Shown here piece after piece: positions 60,342-64,000 of a DNA stretch of 64,000 nt; within the stretch, counting starts at the first letter, position 1; every line of letters begins with the position of its first letter. Source of the DNA: Bog-950 sp046329515 (GTDB lineage Bacteria; Bacteroidota; Bacteroidia; Chitinophagales; LD1). The notes beneath the pieces were generated by a model. That model was not told the origin of the DNA and ran no database searches. It was given only the letters and a program-made list of their open reading frames with translations. Location: assembly GCA_046329515.1 (NCBI GenBank), contig JAXLUM010000001.1:434001-498000 (forward strand), read 5' to 3'. Made by a program: the position numbers and the translations under genes.

Positions 60342-61610
60342 CTACTTAAGTTCATTTAAGTGCTCAGCCTTCCATTGCATGGCCATGTGCACGCGGTTGC
60401 GGCCACTTGGGTGGTCGTAAAAAAGAATTTCTTCCCAATAACCCGGGTCAATTTTGCGGTATTCTGAAAGCATCATATCTACATGAGCTTCTGCATCCGG
60501 TTCTCTTGCCGCATTAAGGCCGAACATGTCCGCTTCGGCTTCCATGGTGCGTGTCATAGTATTAGTTAGTGGCGTTGTAAAGAACATTACAAGGCTGAAT
60601 ATGCCTGCCAATACAGGTAGTGTGCTAATATCACTTACTGCTGTTATCTGTAAGCGTTGGCCCCACTTATTTTTAGTTTTCTCAAAAAGGTAGTTTGCCA
60701 GGCCGAATACTATTACAATTAAAACCCCCATTTGCAGCAAGCCTTTGTAAATGTGGTTCATTACATAGTGGCCCATTTCGTGGCCCATTACTGATTTTAT
60801 TTCAGCAGGAGTACAGCGCTTTAGTAAATTATCGTTTAAGGAAATGCGCGTAGTGCTGGCTATGCCGCTAACATTAGCGCTTATGCGGTCGCTTTGTTTT
60901 GAGGCATCAAACTGGTAAACATTTTGAGCGGGTATGCTATTGGCCCGTGCCATTGAAAGTATCTCTTGTTTTAATTGACCATCTTGTAACGGCTCATACT
61001 TATTAAACAAAGGCATTAGAAAAACCGGCATTATAAATAACACCAGTGCCGAGAATGCCACGGTAATTCCGGCACCCCATGCCCACCAGTTTTTACCGGT
61101 TTTGCGTATGGCTATATACAACACCATTAAAATGAGGCTGCCCCCAATAATTGCTACTGCCAGCCCGGTTAATTCATCTGATAGCCAGCCTGTGAAACTC
61201 ATATTTGATAAGCCGTATTGGTGTTCGCGGAAATAGCTTTGATAAACATTTAAAGGGAAGGTTAGCAGGTAGCTTAGCAGTATATAAGCAGCGGCGTATA
61301 GTAAGTTTTGAATGTTCTGGCTTTTGAAACGACTGACTGCCTTTTTAATGCGGGCGGATAACCCGGTAAACATGAATAAGGCTGCTACCAGCAACGCATA
61401 CAGGGTGTTCCATAACAGTAGCCAGTAACCGCCCTCAAAGTAAGCGTCGGACTTTGCCCTTGCGGGGCCGTTTAAGGTATTCAGCCACTGTTCCGTGGCG
61501 CTATCTACATTAAACGATTGGGCAACTTGTTTGAGGGAGTCTGTTCCCTGGGCTGCTGCGCCTAAACCAAGGAACAGCAGAAGGATGAATAGCGGAAGTA
61601 TTTTCTTCAT
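60342..61610 (-). CDS. M48-family (Ste24/HtpX-like) membrane metalloprotease
   Basis: A 422-residue membrane protease. The start at 61610 opens with MKKILPLFILLLFLGLGAAAQ, a signal or first membrane segment; a longer start adds 12 residues. Several transmembrane helices (about 60-85, 103-120, 148-170, 180-202, 290-308, 333-347) surround the zinc site HEMGH (His277, Glu278, His281) with the third ligand Glu357 in MEAEADMFGL. The domain order matches CAAX prenyl protease 1 (Ste24). Bacterial members are thought to act in membrane protein quality control. It is divergent from the acyl-CoA dehydrogenase at 61699. Confidence 0.9.
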   Translation of the reverse strand: MKKILPLFILLLFLGLGAAAQGTDSLKQVAQSFNVDSATEQWLNTLNGPARAKSDAYFEGGYWLLLWNTLYALLVAALFMFTGLSARIKKAVSRFKSQNIQNLLYAAAYILLSYLLTFPLNVYQSYFREHQYGLSNMSFTGWLSDELTGLAVAIIGGSLILMVLYIAIRKTGKNWWAWGAGITVAFSALVLFIMPVFLMPLFNKYEPLQDGQLKQEILSMARANSIPAQNVYQFDASKQSDRISANVSGIASTTRISLNDNLLKRCTPAEIKSVMGHEMGHYVMNHIYKGLLQMGVLIVIVFGLANYLFEKTKNKWGQRLQITAVSDISTLPVLAGIFSLVMFFTTPLTNTMTRTMEAEADMFGLNAAREPDAEAHVDMMLSEYRKIDPGYWEEILFYDHPSGRNRVHMAMQWKAEHLNELK

Positions 61611-61698
61611 ACAGCTAATTAAAGCAACCTTTTCGGCATCTACCATTGGTTTAATAAGTATTCTTACTTTTCTGCCACTAAAATAAACCCCAGTTATT

Positions 61699-63498
61699 AT
61701 GAGCCTGAAAGGTGGTGCCTTTATTACCGGCGAAACAGATTATAAGGACGTTTTTTTACCGGAGGAATGGAGTGAAGAGCAGCTAATGATTCGCGATATG
61801 GTGCGCGATTTTTGCCTGCAAGAGATACACAGTCTTGGTATTGAAAAAGCAGCGGCACTGGATGCCTCGAAAGATTTGCCCTTTATTATTGAGTTGCTGG
61901 AGAAATCTGCTGAGTTAGGATTATGCGGGCTTTCGATAGACAAGGAGTATGGAGGAATGGATCTGGATTTTAATACGGGCCTGTTATTCGGTGAGGCCAT
62001 TGCCATAGGTTTTTCCTTTGCTACTACTATTGGTGCACAAACCTCTATAGGTTCTTTACCCATAGTTTTTTACGGAACACCTGAACAAAAACAAAAATAT
62101 TTACCCGGCATAGCTTCTGCCAAATTGAAGGCATCCTATTGCTTAACAGAACCCGGGGCCGGTTCCGATGCCAATTCAGGTAAAACCAAAGCTACCCTTA
62201 GTGCCGATGGCAAACACTATTTGCTTAACGGGCAAAAAATGTGGATTACCAATGGCGGTTTTGCCGATGTGTTTATTGTATTTGCCAAAATTGAAAACGA
62301 CAAAGACTTATCTGCCTTTATTGTAGAGAAGAATTTTGGAGGCATACAACTGGGAAAGGAAGAAAAGAAGTTGGGGATTAAGGGCTCCTCCACAGTGCAG
62401 GTGTTTTTTAATAATTGCCCTGTACCGGTAGAAAATCTTTTAGCAAAGCGTGGAGAAGGCTTTAAGATAGCCCTGAACATTTTGAATACCGGTAGAATTA
62501 AATTGGCTGCCGGCGCTATTGGCGGAAGTAAGTTTGCCATTAGCCGTGCCGTAGAGTATACCAACCAGCGCGAACAGTTTAACGTGCCCATTAGCTCGTT
62601 TGGGGCAATGCGTTACAAAATAGGGGAGATGGTGATGCGCACATTTGCAGCGGAATCTGCCATTTACCGTACGGGTAGCAATATTGACCGTAAGCAGGAA
62701 GAGTTTGTAAAACAAGGCATGGAGAAAAGCCAGGCTAAATTACAGGCGGTGCGCGAGTTTGCTGTGGAGTGCGCCATATTAAAAGTATATGGAAGTGATG
62801 TGTTAGACTATGTGGTGGATGAAGCTTTGCAAATGCATGGAGGCATGGGCTATGCCGTGGAAACAGGTATTGAAATGGGGTACCGCGATGCGCGTATTAC
62901 ACGTATATATGAGGGCACCAATGAGATTAACAGACTGCTATCGGTGGCGGAGTTAACGCGACGCGCGTTAAAAACAAAAGAGGTGGATTTAATAGGCGCC
63001 GGTAAAAAGCTGCCGGGCATTTTCTTTAACCAGTTATTGCCATTTAAAAGTAAAAGCGGATTTGATGAAGAGCGCAGAATAGTGCGGAATGTTAAGGCTG
63101 CCTTTTTACTTATTTCCGGGGCAGCGGGAAATAAGCTGCGCGAAAAGATGGTGGACGAACAAGAGATAGTAATGAACCTGGCAGATATTCTCGCGGAAGC
63201 TTATATTGGAGAATCTCTATTGCTAAGAGTGCAAAAATTGGCAGAAAAAAAGGATTACAGCGCTGAAACGATTGCCATACAGAAGAAATTATTGCAGTTG
63301 TTTTTACATGAATCTCTGGATAAGGTACGTAAGACGGGATATGATGCCATTGCCTCTTATTCTTCGGGTTTTGAAAAAGGTGCAATGAATTATTTATTAA
63401 AGCTGCTTACCCCTGAGTATAACGTTAACCCTAAGGAACTGCGCAGGGCGGTGGCGGACTTTGCTATTAAAAAGAATGCTTACCCTTTTATTGGCTAA
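61699..63498 (+). CDS. Acyl-CoA dehydrogenase, long/very-long-chain type (VLCAD-like)
   Basis: A 599-residue flavoenzyme. The N-terminal dehydrogenase core has CLTEPGAGSDA (FAD), KMWITNGGFADVFIVFAK, REQFNVPISSFGA and RITRIYEGTNEINRLL with the catalytic Glu position. It is about 200 residues longer than short-chain enzymes because of a C-terminal helical domain (residues ~410-599), as in VLCAD/ACAD9. This fits oxidation of long-chain acyl-CoA. Its stop overlaps the ATG of the next gene (TAATG at 63496-63500), a dehydratase-type membrane protein of fatty-acyl metabolism, so the two are coupled. Confidence 0.92.
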   Translation: MSLKGGAFITGETDYKDVFLPEEWSEEQLMIRDMVRDFCLQEIHSLGIEKAAALDASKDLPFIIELLEKSAELGLCGLSIDKEYGGMDLDFNTGLLFGEAIAIGFSFATTIGAQTSIGSLPIVFYGTPEQKQKYLPGIASAKLKASYCLTEPGAGSDANSGKTKATLSADGKHYLLNGQKMWITNGGFADVFIVFAKIENDKDLSAFIVEKNFGGIQLGKEEKKLGIKGSSTVQVFFNNCPVPVENLLAKRGEGFKIALNILNTGRIKLAAGAIGGSKFAISRAVEYTNQREQFNVPISSFGAMRYKIGEMVMRTFAAESAIYRTGSNIDRKQEEFVKQGMEKSQAKLQAVREFAVECAILKVYGSDVLDYVVDEALQMHGGMGYAVETGIEMGYRDARITRIYEGTNEINRLLSVAELTRRALKTKEVDLIGAGKKLPGIFFNQLLPFKSKSGFDEERRIVRNVKAAFLLISGAAGNKLREKMVDEQEIVMNLADILAEAYIGESLLLRVQKLAEKKDYSAETIAIQKKLLQLFLHESLDKVRKTGYDAIASYSSGFEKGAMNYLLKLLTPEYNVNPKELRRAVADFAIKKNAYPFIG

Positions 63499-64000
63499 TG
63501 AAAAACTCTATTAAAAATTACCTGCTGGCTTATAACGCGCTTGCCTTTTGTTTTTGGGCAGCGTACCTTATATGGTTTTGTGCCGGTGGCTTCAAACTTA
63601 CCCCCACAGCCTTATTGCTATTGAATATTGCGCAGGGAATGGCTTTTCTGGAGATTGTTCATGCCTTGTTTAGATGGGTTAAGTCTCCGGTTGGGTCTAC
63701 GGCAGCGCAGGTTACATCGCGGCTATTAGTGCTTGTGGTTATAAATGTATTAGTACAAGGCGGCGAGCTAAGCACACTGGCTTATGCAGGGGTTTGTATT
63801 GTTTCGTTTGCGTGGAGTATTACCGAACTGGTGCGCTATTCCTTTTATTTTTCAGGCTTGCAAAACCGGCAGCCTGCCTTTTTGTTATGGATGCGCTATA
63901 GCTTTTTTATTGTGCTGTATCCTTTAGGGGTAACGGGGGAGTGGTTGATACTTGCCGCGCCAATAGTAGCAGCCGGCACCATTCTTACTATTTACGGTGC
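63498..64000 (+). CDS. HACD/PHS1 (PTPLA)-like 3-hydroxyacyl-CoA dehydratase, partial at window end
   Basis: A 167-residue open frame starts at ATG 63498, overlapping the previous stop, and runs off the window. It reads as a multi-helix membrane protein with close likeness to eukaryotic 3-hydroxyacyl-CoA dehydratases: LLAYNALAFCFW at the N-terminus, LEIVHALFRW, QVTSRLLVLVV, WSITELVRYSFYFSGLQN and MRYSFFIVLYPLGVTGEWL. The catalytic Tyr and Glu of yeast Phs1 (seven residues apart) correspond to Tyr141 and Glu148. In eukaryotes this enzyme dehydrates 3-hydroxyacyl-CoA during very-long-chain fatty acid elongation. Coupling to a VLCAD-like gene suggests acyl-CoA chemistry here too. The C-terminus is missing because the sequence ends. 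Confidence 0.82.
   Translation, partial: MKNSIKNYLLAYNALAFCFWAAYLIWFCAGGFKLTPTALLLLNIAQGMAFLEIVHALFRWVKSPVGSTAAQVTSRLLVLVVINVLVQGGELSTLAYAGVCIVSFAWSITELVRYSFYFSGLQNRQPAFLLWMRYSFFIVLYPLGVTGEWLILAAPIVAAGTILTIYG

Noticed and set aside
1..64000. tRNA, rRNA, prophage or insertion-sequence content
   Set aside because: I looked for cloverleaf-like blocks, transposases, integrases, terminal inverted repeats and phage structural genes and found none. The S74 domain at 23.1 kb is phage-like in origin but sits in a cellular Bacteroidota-type fibre gene with a signal peptide.

Overview
The window is bacterial chromosome of about 43-45% GC from a Bacteroidota species, most likely a Chitinophagales-like lineage. 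The evidence is a CarboxypepD-reg/TonB-dependent receptor, an OmpA protein with a DUF5723-type N-terminus and TSP3 repeats, a gliding/type IX secretion C-terminal domain, DUF5690, very weak Shine-Dalgarno use and one good Bacteroidetes-type promoter (TTTG, then TAnnTTTG) in front of rplL. Genes are densely packed. Convergent pairs abut or overlap at their stop codons (5298/5299, 42968/42965, 46177/46152, 60341/60342). I see no phage, IS element, CRISPR array, rRNA or tRNA.

Layout. 1-5.3 kb: a lipoprotein, a FucP-type sugar permease, a YebC-type regulator, an S41 peptidase and a glycosyltransferase-like protein. 5.3-8.2 kb (minus strand): a tight ACP / KAS III / GT2 / GNAT cassette that looks like acyl or acylamido sugar decoration of a surface glycan. 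8.2-11.3 kb: a nuclease-fold lipoprotein and a TonB-dependent receptor. 11.6-23.6 kb: the remains of one giant gene of about 4,000 codons. It encodes a secreted fibre with a Bacteroidota N-terminal domain, a very long collagen-like Gly-X-Thr region with small beta modules inside it, dozens of YadA-head-type repeats, and a C-terminal S74 self-cleaving trimerisation chaperone. Its reading frame is broken between 15.36 and 17.46 kb, in a near-duplicate 1.47-kb segment full of homopolymer indels; I read this as unpolished or misassembled sequence rather than a true pseudogene.

23.7-34 kb: an acyl-CoA ligase, a TPR histidine kinase, two tandem paralogous lipoproteins beside a MauG-type di-haem protein and a small barrel, an acyl-CoA dehydrogenase and a PAS/GAF histidine kinase. 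34-41 kb: an isolated rplL with its own promoter and a foldable leader, a FAD-Rieske oxidoreductase behind a perfect 20-bp palindrome, rlmB, a GNAT-like protein and an M16 peptidase pair. 41-43 kb: a small unknown protein coupled to a divergent guanidine-modifying (agmatine/peptidyl-arginine deiminase-like) enzyme.

43-49.7 kb is the most unusual stretch. Five HTH-only LuxR/GerE mini-proteins (about 69-86 residues) are interleaved with two long paralogous repeat proteins that share a DELF-LI-SL-SEKRYFK N-terminus, a small lipoprotein and a secreted papain-like protease. 49.7-64 kb: a T9SS cargo protein, an alpha/beta hydrolase, guaB, pheS, the OmpA/TSP3 protein, membrane proteins, a CHAD protein, an M48 protease, a VLCAD-type acyl-CoA dehydrogenase and, overlapping its stop and running off the edge, a bacterial homologue of the eukaryotic 3-hydroxyacyl-CoA dehydratase HACD/PHS1.

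All assignments come from reading motifs by eye. No database search was possible.
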